This document shows, piece after piece, positions 6,301-12,713 of a DNA stretch of 15,462 nt. This DNA comes from an uncultured Prevotella sp. (GTDB lineage: Bacteria; Bacteroidota; Bacteroidia; Bacteroidales; Bacteroidaceae): NCBI GenBank assembly GCA_934120735.1, contig CAKOVA010000049.1, forward strand, positions 1 to 15,462. The letters run 5' to 3'. Position numbers and translations under genes: made by a program. The notes under the pieces are model-generated. The model worked only from the letters and a program-made list of their open reading frames with translations. It did not search any database and was not told the DNA's origin. Each line of letters begins with the position of its first letter. Within the stretch, counting starts at the first letter, position 1.

Positions 6301-7715
6301 ACATCAACCGCAGAATCATCAAGGGTACGCAAGAGCGCATCCGCCCCATCCTTCTCACGGCCACGGCCGCCATGTTGGGCTTCCTGCCCATGGCAGTGTC
6401 GGGGTCGGCAGGTGCTGAAGTGCAGCGACCTTTGGCCACTGTGGTCATCGGCGGACTGTTCACGGCCACGCTGCTTACCTTGCTTGTCGTTCCTTTATTG
6501 TACGCCTTGGAAGAGAAAGCGCAGCGAAAAACTGCCAATAGGTTACCCAAAGCGGCCTTTGCCCTGATGCTGACGCTGCTGGCACCATGCGGTATGCAGG
6601 CTCAACAGCCAGTGAGTTTACAACAAGCCCTGCAGCTGGCTGAGCAATATCATCCAAGCATTCGTCTGGCACGGATGGGTGTCAGTCGTGAAGAGGCCAT
6701 GGTCAAAGGCGTAAGCGAGGTGGGACTTACTGAGCTGTCGGCAGGGGTAGATGAGCTTGGAAGAGGCAATGATGCTACCTTTACCCTGTTGTCTGTCAGG
6801 CAAAACATTGACATACTCGGGAACAAACAGCGCATGCGCACTCAGCACCAAAAGGTGAATGTGGCTCGTGCGGAGATGAATCTCACCGAACATCAATTGC
6901 GCAAAGCCGTTTACCGCGATTATGCGCAGGCTTATATTCTAAGGCAAAGGATGAACGTACATGCCATGATAGACTCTATCTACCAGAACTTTGAGCATGC
7001 GGCGAAAGTGCGTTACGAGGCCAGGGAAACGTCGAAGTTGGCTTATCTGGCCGCTAAGAAGAAGGCTGTTGAAACCAAAGAAAACTTCAAGCAGTCGGTA
7101 TTTGATTACCAAGTGGCACTGAAAGCCTTGTCACGGTGGCTTGGAGAGGGACTCTATGAACCCACTACGGCTCCAGACGAGACGCTTGGAGAGGTAGCAG
7201 GCAGTGCAAATCCCATATTGACTTGTCAGTCGGAGAGGGTCAAATTGGCCGAAGAAAACATCCGACTGGAAAGGTCCAAAGGGCTTCCGGCATTCTTCGT
7301 GGAGGGTGGTACACAGCGCATTGGCGACAAAAACGGCTATTGGACATTCGACGTAGGCGTGAGTGTTCCGCTGTTCAGACGTTCGTACAAGGCCCGACAA
7401 AAGGCCGCCGCCCTGGACAGGGACATCGAAAACACGCAGCTTGACTTGCTGAAAAAGCAGCTGGATGACAACCAAGCACGCTTGCAGATTGCGTACCAGA
7501 AGTGGCGTCACAAACTGCAATATTACCGAGAAACAGCTCTTCCCACGGCCAGGGCGCAGCAACGAGGCGCGGCTTCTGCGTACAAACTGGGTGCAACCGA
7601 TTACATCGGATTCATTCAGACCATGGGTGATGCCGTGCAGACCGAGCTTGATTATTGGGAAGCATACGAACAATTCATCGACACAATCATCAATTTACAA
7701 TATCCAACCATATAA
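3393..7715 (+). CDS. czcA: CzcA-type heavy-metal RND efflux pump fused to a TolC/CzcC-like outer-membrane factor
   Basis: A 1440-aa protein in two parts. Residues 1-1045 are a full RND pump of the heavy-metal (HME) group that uses proton flow to export divalent cations. TM1 is near 13-30. TM4 carries DFGIIVDGAVIIVE with acidic residues D398, D404 and E411, at the spacing of the proton-relay residues D402/D408/E415 of CzcA; this points to Co/Zn/Cd rather than the Cu/Ag CusA type. TM7 is near 547-563, TM8 near 884-903 and TM12 near 1016-1039. Residues 1053-1070 look like a signal peptide ending MQA before QQP, and 1071-1440 is an outer-membrane efflux protein with the start VSLQQALQLAEQYHPSIRLA and long helices. 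Such RND-OMF fusions occur in Bacteroidota, so this is unlikely to be an error. AAGG lies shortly before the ATG. Three nucleotides separate it from the adaptor gene. The exact metal is not determined. Confidence 0.93.
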   Translation: MINKIIYFSIQHKFLVVLLLAAIIGGGVYSLRTINVDSTPDITNNQVQVITVSENLSTADIEQFVTYPVELAMSNLPGVEDIRSISRFGLSVVTIVFKEDMGTYLPRQLVQEKLEEVREDIPEGFGTPEMGPISTGLGEILQYTLVPKDTARYSTQELRTIQDWIVKRQLSMIPGVVEVNSFGGSIKQYEVALNPQRLNAMRVSVGEVYEALKKNNVNTGGAYIERDHMASFIRGEGLVKSVDDIENIVVKNVNGTPVLVRDVADKVGFGSQVRYGAFTQDGHEAVGGMIMMLKGANSDKVVRAVKERMESVRKSLPDGIDIKPFLDRSDLIERTTSTIARNLTEGALIVIFVLVLLLGSLRGGVIAASVIPLSLLFALIMMRLFGVSANLMSLGAIDFGIIVDGAVIIVEGTVFEMEKRIRKHSQLGRGGMNAVAFEAASSMMHSAFFGQLIILIVFTPIIFLSGVSGKMFSPMAYTFSFAVLGAIILCLTYVPMISSLLIRPLSHQGGRLARMERSLQRVGNRVTGRIIHVYHPLLLYALRHKKMVLASAAALFLAAAFAFTRMGGEFVPELDEGDIAMQTFLRPGSSLSETIKREGEVERLLLQSFPEIKTVCARIGVADIPTDPMGFDYTDSFIILEKDRSKWTSAKTKEELIEKIKEKLQILPGLNFSFSQPVALRFNELLTGVREDVAVKLYGDDLDKLGELGEQMVSIISRIEGAEDVTLERTDGLPQITVKYDRQRVAQYGLHIDDLNAYVSSAFAGSSAGSVFEGEKRFDLVIRLSDAYRKSINDLRQLYIPLPSGAQIPLSEVAHIDYESGPMQISREQTSRNIYVGVNVRGRDVQSVVDEIQDKLDQQLRLPAGYRLAYGGEFQKLQEAKNRLMIVLPIALLLIFVLLYFALKSLKQSLMIYMAVPLATVGGVLALLLRGMPFSISAGVGFIVLFGVAVLNGLVLINRFNSLKKEGMNNINRRIIKGTQERIRPILLTATAAMLGFLPMAVSGSAGAEVQRPLATVVIGGLFTATLLTLLVVPLLYALEEKAQRKTANRLPKAAFALMLTLLAPCGMQAQQPVSLQQALQLAEQYHPSIRLARMGVSREEAMVKGVSEVGLTELSAGVDELGRGNDATFTLLSVRQNIDILGNKQRMRTQHQKVNVARAEMNLTEHQLRKAVYRDYAQAYILRQRMNVHAMIDSIYQNFEHAAKVRYEARETSKLAYLAAKKKAVETKENFKQSVFDYQVALKALSRWLGEGLYEPTTAPDETLGEVAGSANPILTCQSERVKLAEENIRLERSKGLPAFFVEGGTQRIGDKNGYWTFDVGVSVPLFRRSYKARQKAAALDRDIENTQLDLLKKQLDDNQARLQIAYQKWRHKLQYYRETALPTARAQQRGAASAYKLGATDYIGFIQTMGDAVQTELDYWEAYEQFIDTIINLQYPTI

Positions 7716-7718
7716 AAA

Positions 7719-8879
7719 ATGAAAACAAAAGCATATCTCATCCTTTCGCTCATCGTCCTTCTGGCAGCTTGCGGCAAGCAAACTAAGGACGCTGGCGAAC
7801 AAGAAAAACAGTCATCGGACAGCATGACAAAGGTGGAACTCACCGATGAACAGGTGAAAAAGTTAGGCATCAAGGTGGGGAACATCGCCGACACGATGCT
7901 CATCAGCAGCGTGGATGTCAATGGAAAGCTGGCCGTTGACCCACAGAGCGAGGCAACCATAACCCCGCAAATGGGCGGTAACGTCAAACAAATATTGGTT
8001 CATGAAGGGCAATCTGTGTCCAAAGGAATGGTGGTGGCCTATCTGTCTCATCCTGATTTGGTAAACCTACAGACGGATTATTTCTCGGCATTGAACCGAC
8101 AGAGATACCTGAAAAAGGAGTTTGACCGCCAGACCATGATGCTGAACGAAGGCGTAGGAGCCGGCAAAGACTACGACCGCACGAAGTCGGAGCTGCAAAC
8201 CGTGAGCGGTCAGGTGCAGATGCTTGCCGCACAACTCAAACAACTGGGTATCAGTACGTCTGCCCTTCGCAAGGGAAAACCAATGCTGGCCATCGCTTTG
8301 ACAAGTCCCATCAACGGCACGGTGGAACAAATCAACGTGCAAACGGGGCAATATGTTTCGCCCGAGATGGCCATGATGAAGATTGCCAACACAAGTAACA
8401 TGTATGCAGAATTGCAGGTATTCCAACGTGACGTGCCGAAAATCAAGGTGGGACAGGATGTGGCACTGAAGATTGTTCATGCTGACGGAACCGCCTGCAA
8501 GGGAAAAGTGTACTCCATCGGCAAGACTTTCAGAGCCGAAACGCAAACGGTTGATGTGCGTGTTCGTTTGGATGGACAGCACACGGGACTGATTGTAGGG
8601 ATGTATGTTCAGGCGAAGATTGCGACAAGTAGCGAAAGGACGAAAGCCGTTTCGTCTGATGCCATCGTTGAAGTGGATGGAAAATCCTATATCTTCACGG
8701 CGGCAAAGGAAGGGAACAACTGGCATTTTGTCCCAACGATGGTCAAGAAGGTGAAGGAAGAAGGCAACCTCGTGGCCATAGAGACCAAGGAGCCGGCAGA
8801 TCATCTTTCACGCATCGTGCAGTCGGGTGCTTACTACCTGCTTTCTGAGATGAAGAAAGACGAGACGGGAGAGGAATAA
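7719..8879 (+). CDS. czcB: Periplasmic adaptor lipoprotein of the RND efflux pump (CzcB/CusB type)
   Basis: The 386-aa membrane-fusion protein that links the inner-membrane RND pump to the outer-membrane factor. It has a lipoprotein signal with lipobox LAAC and lipid-carrying C18, so it is anchored in a membrane facing the periplasm. The first lipoyl half is visible as GGNVKQILVHEGQSVSKGMVV; a helical hairpin follows (about 105-170, FDRQTMMLNEGVGAGKDYDR), then the second lipoyl half with SPINGTVEQINVQTGQYVSP, and a beta-barrel region with QTVDVRVRLDG and GMYVQAKI. The length fits the family. It lies 3 nt after the RND gene, which implies coexpression and probably translational coupling. It has no CusF-like or His-rich metal-binding extension. 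It is the last gene of the operon, before a strong terminator. Confidence 0.92.
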   Translation: MKTKAYLILSLIVLLAACGKQTKDAGEQEKQSSDSMTKVELTDEQVKKLGIKVGNIADTMLISSVDVNGKLAVDPQSEATITPQMGGNVKQILVHEGQSVSKGMVVAYLSHPDLVNLQTDYFSALNRQRYLKKEFDRQTMMLNEGVGAGKDYDRTKSELQTVSGQVQMLAAQLKQLGISTSALRKGKPMLAIALTSPINGTVEQINVQTGQYVSPEMAMMKIANTSNMYAELQVFQRDVPKIKVGQDVALKIVHADGTACKGKVYSIGKTFRAETQTVDVRVRLDGQHTGLIVGMYVQAKIATSSERTKAVSSDAIVEVDGKSYIFTAAKEGNNWHFVPTMVKKVKEEGNLVAIETKEPADHLSRIVQSGAYYLLSEMKKDETGEE

Positions 8880-8888
8880 AACGTAACT

Positions 8889-8950
8889 AAAACGTGATGG
8901 ATGTTTGGTAGGCAGGAAATTGCCCGGCTACCAAACATCCATCATGTTTT
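8889..8950. terminator. Long bidirectional terminator between convergent operons
   Basis: The strand 8889-8911 pairs with 8928-8950 over 23 bp with a single G-U pair; the inner 16 bp (GATGGATGTTTGGTAG with its complement) are perfect. The stem begins with AAAA and ends with TTTT, so each strand has a U run at its 3' side. It therefore can stop both the efflux operon from the left and the GH92 unit from the right. The loop is 16 nt. Confidence 0.9.
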
Positions 8951-8982
8951 CAATATCAAAAAAACAAAACCGCAGTTGATGT

Positions 8983-11136
8983 TTATGGGCGACGGTCGGT
9001 CATGAAGAACTCCAGCGTGCCGCCGGCCATGATGTCCTTGTAATCGATGTACAGCTTGTTGTAGGGTTTTCCGTTGAGCTTGATATGGCTGACATACACA
9101 TTCTTCGGACTGTTGCCATGCGCCAGGATGGTAAACGTCTTGCCATGGCCCACATTCACCTCAGCCTTGTCAAACAAAGGCGAGCCAAACATATACTTTC
9201 CGCCAGAGGGTTCCACCTGATAGATGCCCATGGACGACAGTATGTACCAGGCCGACATCTGTCCAACATCCTCGTTTCCGCTCAGACCATCGAAGTCGTT
9301 ATGGTACATAGTCTTCAGCACCTCACGCACCTTCTCGGCCGTCTTGTAGTGCTGGTTTACATAGTTGTACATATAAATAATGTGGTGGCTGGGCTCGTTG
9401 CCATGCGCATAATGGCCAATGAGTCCCGAGATGTCTGGTGAGGCATCGGCACCGAGGTCGCCAACGACCGTGAACAGCGAGTCAAGTTTAGTGACAAACT
9501 TCCGCTTACCGCCGAAAAGTTTGATCAAACCAGGCACATCATGAGGCACGAGCCATGTGTATTGCCAGGCATTTCCCTCGGTATAGTCGTCGTTGCGGTG
9601 GGAGGAATGGAACGGATTGAACGGCTCGCGGAACTTGCCATTGGCCACGCCGCGCATGAAACCGGTCTTCTTGTCAAAGTAATACTTATACGATTGGCTG
9701 CGTTTCAGGAAGTAGCGATAATCTTTCTTGGCACCAACCAGCTTGGCTACCTTAGCCACAGAGGCGTCTGCCAAGGCGTATTCCAGACCCTTGGCGACTG
9801 TTTCGTAGGTAGAATCGCTGTTCCATGGAATGTAACCATACTTCTTCAGGTTGTCCAGGGAGCGTTCATCGAGCATGGCAGAGGTGCGCATGGCCTTGAA
9901 AGCGGCCTGCTTGTCCACGTCAAATCCCTTGAGAACGATGTCGGCCAACACGGGAATGCCTGGGTTGCCCACCATACAGTCGGTCTCGTTACCAACGAGA
10001 TGCCACACGGGCAGCTTGCCTTGCTGTTCGAAGATGTGCAGAAAGGTCTGCGCGATGTCACGCTGTTTCTCGGGATGGATGATGGTCATCAACGGATGAG
10101 CCGCGCGATAGGTGTCCCAAAGCGATAGGGTGGTGTAGTTGGTAAAGTCGCCTTTGTAAATCTTACCATCACTGCCTCGGTACTCACCATTGACATCCGA
10201 GAAGACGGAAGGAGCCGTCATGGTGTGAAAGAGCGCCGTGTAGAAAATGGTTTTGTCATTGAGATCGGCGGTTTCTACCTTGATTTTGCCAAGTTCTTTG
10301 TTCCAGGCAGCATCGGCATTGTCAACAACTCGGTCAAAATCCCAGTCCTTGATTTCGGCACGCAGGTTGGCTTTGGCATTGTCAACGCTCACGGCCGAGA
10401 TGCCAACACGCGCCAGCAGTGGCTTCGTGTTCTGCCCTACGCAGAAGACGCCCACGCTGTCGCCCTGCATTTCCTTGAGCTTCAAAGGCTGCGAAAACTC
10501 GGCAAAGAAATAAACGCGCTGGTCTTTTGCCCAGCCTTCTGAATAACGATAACCGCTCACCGTCGTGCTGTTTTCCTGCGTCAACTGGCATTTGGTCATT
10601 TTATCCCAACCAATGCCTTGTTTAAGATTGATTTTCAAGAGAGGCTCTTTACCGCTGAGTGGGAAGGTATAACGATGCATACCGGCACGCTGGGTAGCCG
10701 TTAACTCCACCAATATCTTGCTGTCGGCCAGGCGAACGGTGTAATAACCGGGGCGCACATACTCGCCATCGTGCGAGAAACGCTCCGTGTAGGTCTTGGC
10801 ATCGAATGTTGGCAAGAAGGCAATGTCGCCCAAATCGCCAATACCGGTGCCGCTCAAATGGGTGTGACCAAAGCCAATGATGAGCGAGTCGCTGTAATGA
10901 TAGCCCGAGCACCAGTCCCATCCGCGGGTGATTTGCGTGGGCCCTAACTGCACGGCGCCAAAGGGAACATTGGCACCGAGGAACACATGTCCGTGTCCAC
11001 CCGTTCCGATGTAAGGATTGACATAGCGCGTCAATTGGGCTGAAACGTCTTTTGACTGAGCCAACATGCCATGGCCTGGTAAGAACAGGAGCACTGTGGC
11101 AACGATGAAAGATTTGAACAATTTAGTATAGGTCAT
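8983..11136 (-). CDS. GH92 family alpha-mannosidase, secreted
   Basis: A 717-aa exo-acting alpha-mannosidase of glycoside hydrolase family 92, which removes mannose from N-glycans or yeast-type mannan with inversion, aided by calcium. The N-terminal signal peptide (about 1-26) ends in GMLAQ. The N-terminal beta-sandwich carries VNPYIGTGGHGHVF and PFGAVQLGPTQ. The (alpha/alpha)6 catalytic part carries WHLVGNETDCMVGNPG (about 378-392), then TEGNAWQYTW with E520, the expected catalytic acid, HGNEPSHH (578-585), typical of alpha-1,2-active members, and GNEDVGQMSAW (620-630), whose acidic pair matches the base region. The C-terminal end is GGTLEFFM. The length is close to the usual 720-780. It overlaps or abuts the small upstream ORF and shares its transcript. 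Alpha-1,2 preference is inferred from motif memory, not measured. No SusC/SusD pair is in the window. Confidence 0.94.
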   Translation of the reverse strand: MTYTKLFKSFIVATVLLFLPGHGMLAQSKDVSAQLTRYVNPYIGTGGHGHVFLGANVPFGAVQLGPTQITRGWDWCSGYHYSDSLIIGFGHTHLSGTGIGDLGDIAFLPTFDAKTYTERFSHDGEYVRPGYYTVRLADSKILVELTATQRAGMHRYTFPLSGKEPLLKINLKQGIGWDKMTKCQLTQENSTTVSGYRYSEGWAKDQRVYFFAEFSQPLKLKEMQGDSVGVFCVGQNTKPLLARVGISAVSVDNAKANLRAEIKDWDFDRVVDNADAAWNKELGKIKVETADLNDKTIFYTALFHTMTAPSVFSDVNGEYRGSDGKIYKGDFTNYTTLSLWDTYRAAHPLMTIIHPEKQRDIAQTFLHIFEQQGKLPVWHLVGNETDCMVGNPGIPVLADIVLKGFDVDKQAAFKAMRTSAMLDERSLDNLKKYGYIPWNSDSTYETVAKGLEYALADASVAKVAKLVGAKKDYRYFLKRSQSYKYYFDKKTGFMRGVANGKFREPFNPFHSSHRNDDYTEGNAWQYTWLVPHDVPGLIKLFGGKRKFVTKLDSLFTVVGDLGADASPDISGLIGHYAHGNEPSHHIIYMYNYVNQHYKTAEKVREVLKTMYHNDFDGLSGNEDVGQMSAWYILSSMGIYQVEPSGGKYMFGSPLFDKAEVNVGHGKTFTILAHGNSPKNVYVSHIKLNGKPYNKLYIDYKDIMAGGTLEFFMTDRRP

Positions 11137-11479
11137 AAGATGTATTGATTAAAGTTTCTATGAATGTACTCCGTTCTATCTTGCGATGGAGCGAAGATGA
11201 TGACGGGGTTGCGGTAGACCAGCGCAGCATGGATGGGCATGACCGATGCCATGCACAACCATACACCTCATCTTCTCCATGACGACTCACTGTCTTGGTG
11301 AGGGTTAAAGGCAATGGAGCAGAGGCTTCGAGCTTCCCATTGCGATCGGTTAGGGTATAAGTAACGGCCTTGTTTCCCGGTTGTTTCAAACTGATATGAC
11401 TCTCCACATCTGCAGCATAGGTTATTTGTGATGCCAAAAGGGCACAGGTCAAGAGTAAACTCTTCAATGATTTCTTCAT
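11123..11479 (-). CDS. Small exported protein of unknown function, possibly the remnant of a longer gene
   Basis: From the ATG at 11479 this reads 118 aa: a clear signal peptide (MKKSLKSLLLTCALLASQ, cleavage after YAA or nearby), then a stretch that looks like ordinary secreted protein up to about LTLTKTV, then a segment rich in R, S, W and C that looks like an out-of-frame reading. A different frame is open from about 11251 to its TGA at 11134-11136; it reads plausibly (PIHAALVYRNPVIIFAP) and its TGA overlaps the GH92 ATG as ATGA, the usual form of coupled genes. This suggests a deletion or frameshift inside an older gene. The called frame itself overlaps GH92 by 14 nt. I recognise no family. 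Function unknown; either a small real protein or a decaying one. Confidence 0.5.
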   Translation of the reverse strand: MKKSLKSLLLTCALLASQITYAADVESHISLKQPGNKAVTYTLTDRNGKLEASAPLPLTLTKTVSRHGEDEVYGCAWHRSCPSMLRWSTATPSSSSLHRKIERSTFIETLINTSYDLY

Positions 11480-11521
11480 AAAAATGATTACTAATCGTTC
11501 AATAACCAGTTTAACTTTCTG

Positions 11522-11529
11522 CAAAGATA
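11522..11529 (-). promoter_or_regulatory. -7 box (TATCTTTG) of the GH92 unit
   Basis: TATCTTTG on the minus strand fits TAnnTTTG and lies 42 nt before the ATG at 11479, a normal leader length. No TTTG is found at 19-21 nt upstream, so the -33 element is weak or missing. Confidence 0.55.
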
Positions 11530-11554
11530 ATCATTTCAGCGCACTTATAAGAAT

Positions 11555-11593
11555 GTAAAAAACAAAAAAGGAGGGTTTCTCGCTCCCTCCTTT
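11555..11593 (-). terminator. Rho-independent terminator, minus strand
   Basis: AAAGGAGGG (11567-11575) pairs with CCCTCCTTT (11585-11593), 9 bp with a 9-nt loop. On the minus strand it is followed by TTTGTTTTTT, a strong U tract; the plus strand has no such run. It must therefore end a minus-strand transcript from the right, yet the only open frame there is the 36-codon ORF that stops 10 nt earlier. Confidence 0.8.
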
Positions 11594-11603
11594 CTCAATG
11601 ATT

Positions 11604-11714
11604 TTAAATTCCTTCAAACACAGGTAAGTACTGATACCCCACTGTTGGTTTCAACTTAGGATTACGATTAGAGATGGGCCATACCAAATCTGAATGCTTG
11701 AATGATAATCTCAT
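11604..11714 (-). CDS. Very small ORF (36 aa), or 3' remnant of a lost gene
   Basis: ATG at 11714 opens a 36-aa frame: MRLSFKHSDLVWPISNRN, then PKLKPTVGYQYLPVFEGI, then TAA. The composition is protein-like rather than low complexity. A -7-type box TATATTTG (11731-11724) lies just before it and a strong minus-strand terminator just after it, so it has the outline of a complete tiny transcription unit, nearly leaderless. The frame stays open upstream to 11765, which also fits a surviving C-terminus of a deleted gene that kept its terminator. WPI..NP.L...GY loosely recalls the C-terminal end of SusD-type proteins, but this is too short to assert. Function unknown. Confidence 0.35.
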   Translation of the reverse strand: MRLSFKHSDLVWPISNRNPKLKPTVGYQYLPVFEGI

Positions 11715-11765
11715 CAATTGCGCCAAATATAGTCTTTTTGTATAAATTTCATTTAATTTAACTAG

Positions 11766-12312
11766 TTAATAAGATTTCATTTCAGCACGCCACACCGCTA
11801 TGAATTTTCTTGACAACCTATCTCTTCATATTTCGCTTATTTCAAAACAGACCTGCCTTGTGTCGCAAATTTGCCCTAAAAACGCCATCTTCCTATGTTG
11901 TTCATTATAAACAGTTTACGTCTGCGGCATCGCTGCGTATGGCAATCTAACATGCCTTTGTAGGTTAAAAGCATTGCTTCAAGGGTGCAATTTGCATGCT
12001 TTTGCACCCTTAAACCTTATCTATTGCCACCCTAAATGCTGCTTTTAATCGATAAAAAACAAGAATTTGGGGGTAAAAATCTATTTTTCTTTCCAATTTA
12101 CCTCCTACTTGTCGCCTGTTTGCCTATTAATTTTTTCTATATTGAAAGTTTCAATGTGCCGTTTTTGGGGCATTTATTGGTAAAAAAAGCGCACAATAGC
12201 TTCAATTTCTGTCTATGTGTTTTCTATCCGAATGCCTTCCGTCTATCCTTGATTTTAACGAACGTAACGCAGGGGTGGACATAGCTTGTTCAATAGAAAA
12301 GTACGGCTTTTA
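11766..12312. other. Intergenic region without a supported gene
   Basis: AT-rich, with no gene I can support. It contains the interleaved inverted repeats at 11967-12011 listed separately. A plus-strand frame at 12036-12284 is open but hydrophobic and low in complexity, and has no promoter or family resemblance. Confidence 0.6.
11967..12011. repeat. Two interleaved inverted repeats
   Basis: AAAAGCAT (11967-11974) can pair with ATGCTTTT (11996-12003), and AAGGGTGCAA (11981-11990) pairs perfectly with TTGCACCCTT (12002-12011). The two stems interleave and compete for two bases, so as RNA they give either alternative hairpins or a pseudoknot-like fold. An outer AGGTT/AACCT pair may extend the second stem. 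No T run follows. Confidence 0.6.
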
Positions 12313-12344
12313 TTTGGGTCGAACTAATAAAATGTTTATCTTTG
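12313..12344 (+). promoter_or_regulatory. Promoter of tRNA-Arg
   Basis: TTTG (12313-12316), exactly 20 nt, then TATCTTTG (12337-12344): a complete match to the Bacteroidota housekeeping promoter. The tRNA begins 35 nt downstream. Confidence 0.88.
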
Positions 12345-12378
12345 CACACCCACACAACGCTGCGGCAGACGCAGATTC

Positions 12379-12450
12379 GCTCCCATAGTTAAATGGATAG
12401 AACGTAGGTTTCCTAAACCTTTGATCCGGGTTCGATTCCCGGTGGGAGTA
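12379..12450 (+). tRNA. tRNA-Arg (CCT)
   Basis: The acceptor strands GCTCCCA (12379-12385) and TGGGAGT (12443-12449) pair with one G-T at the end. The anticodon loop TTCCTAA is at 12410-12416 with anticodon CCT at 12412-12414, read as AGG arginine. The T arm is CCGGG-TTCGATT-CCCGG, and the discriminator A is at 12450. CCA is not encoded. It has its own promoter and stands alone. Confidence 0.95.
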
Positions 12451-12486
12451 CTTTTCGCAAACTATCAACGCCAACCCGCCGTGCGT

Positions 12487-12515
12487 GTAACTTTTTTAGT
12501 CTCTCTAAAAGTTAC
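12487..12515 (+). terminator. Possible terminator hairpin after tRNA-Arg
   Basis: GTAACTTTT (12487-12495) pairs with AAAAGTTAC (12507-12515). The stem is AT-rich and is followed only by AATTTC, so it would be a weak intrinsic terminator. Confidence 0.4.
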
Positions 12516-12643
12516 AATTTCATAATTTGGCTGTTCAATATAGCGGTGTAGCTATTGGCATTCCCTTCAACTTATTTGTTTTCTTCTGTCTCAAAAAAAG
12601 CATGTTCCGGCTGGCTTTAAGTGTTAAATTCTGTTAATAAAAC

Positions 12644-12653
12644 GGGGGGGGGG
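12644..12653 (+). repeat. G10 homopolymer upstream of the secreted-protein promoter
   Basis: Ten consecutive G bases occur in an otherwise AT-rich intergenic region, ending 25 bp before the -7 box. The position corresponds to just upstream of the -33 contact. Long G tracts slip during replication, so the tract length, and thereby promoter spacing or upstream contacts, may vary among cells. Confidence 0.85.
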
Positions 12654-12678
12654 TAAAACCGTTTACATAAATTATAAA

Positions 12679-12686
12679 TACTTTTG
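12679..12686 (+). promoter_or_regulatory. -7 box (TACTTTTG) of the 776-aa secreted protein gene
   Basis: TACTTTTG fits TAnnTTTG and lies 27 nt before the ATG at 12714. At the usual -33 position there is AAAA instead of TTTG, directly next to the G10 tract. Confidence 0.65.
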
Positions 12687-12713
12687 CATAGTTTATAATT
12701 CAAATAAGACTCA

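Noticed and set aside
6570-6605. Second lipoprotein signal at C1066 inside the RND-TolC fusion
   Set aside because: The preceding residues are LAP, and Pro at -1 does not fit a lipobox; a type I signal-like site after MQA is the better reading.
12036-12284. An 82-codon plus-strand frame with hydrophobic, Phe/Leu-rich content
   Set aside because: The hydrophobicity comes from T-rich DNA; no -7 box at a sensible distance, no terminator and no family match.
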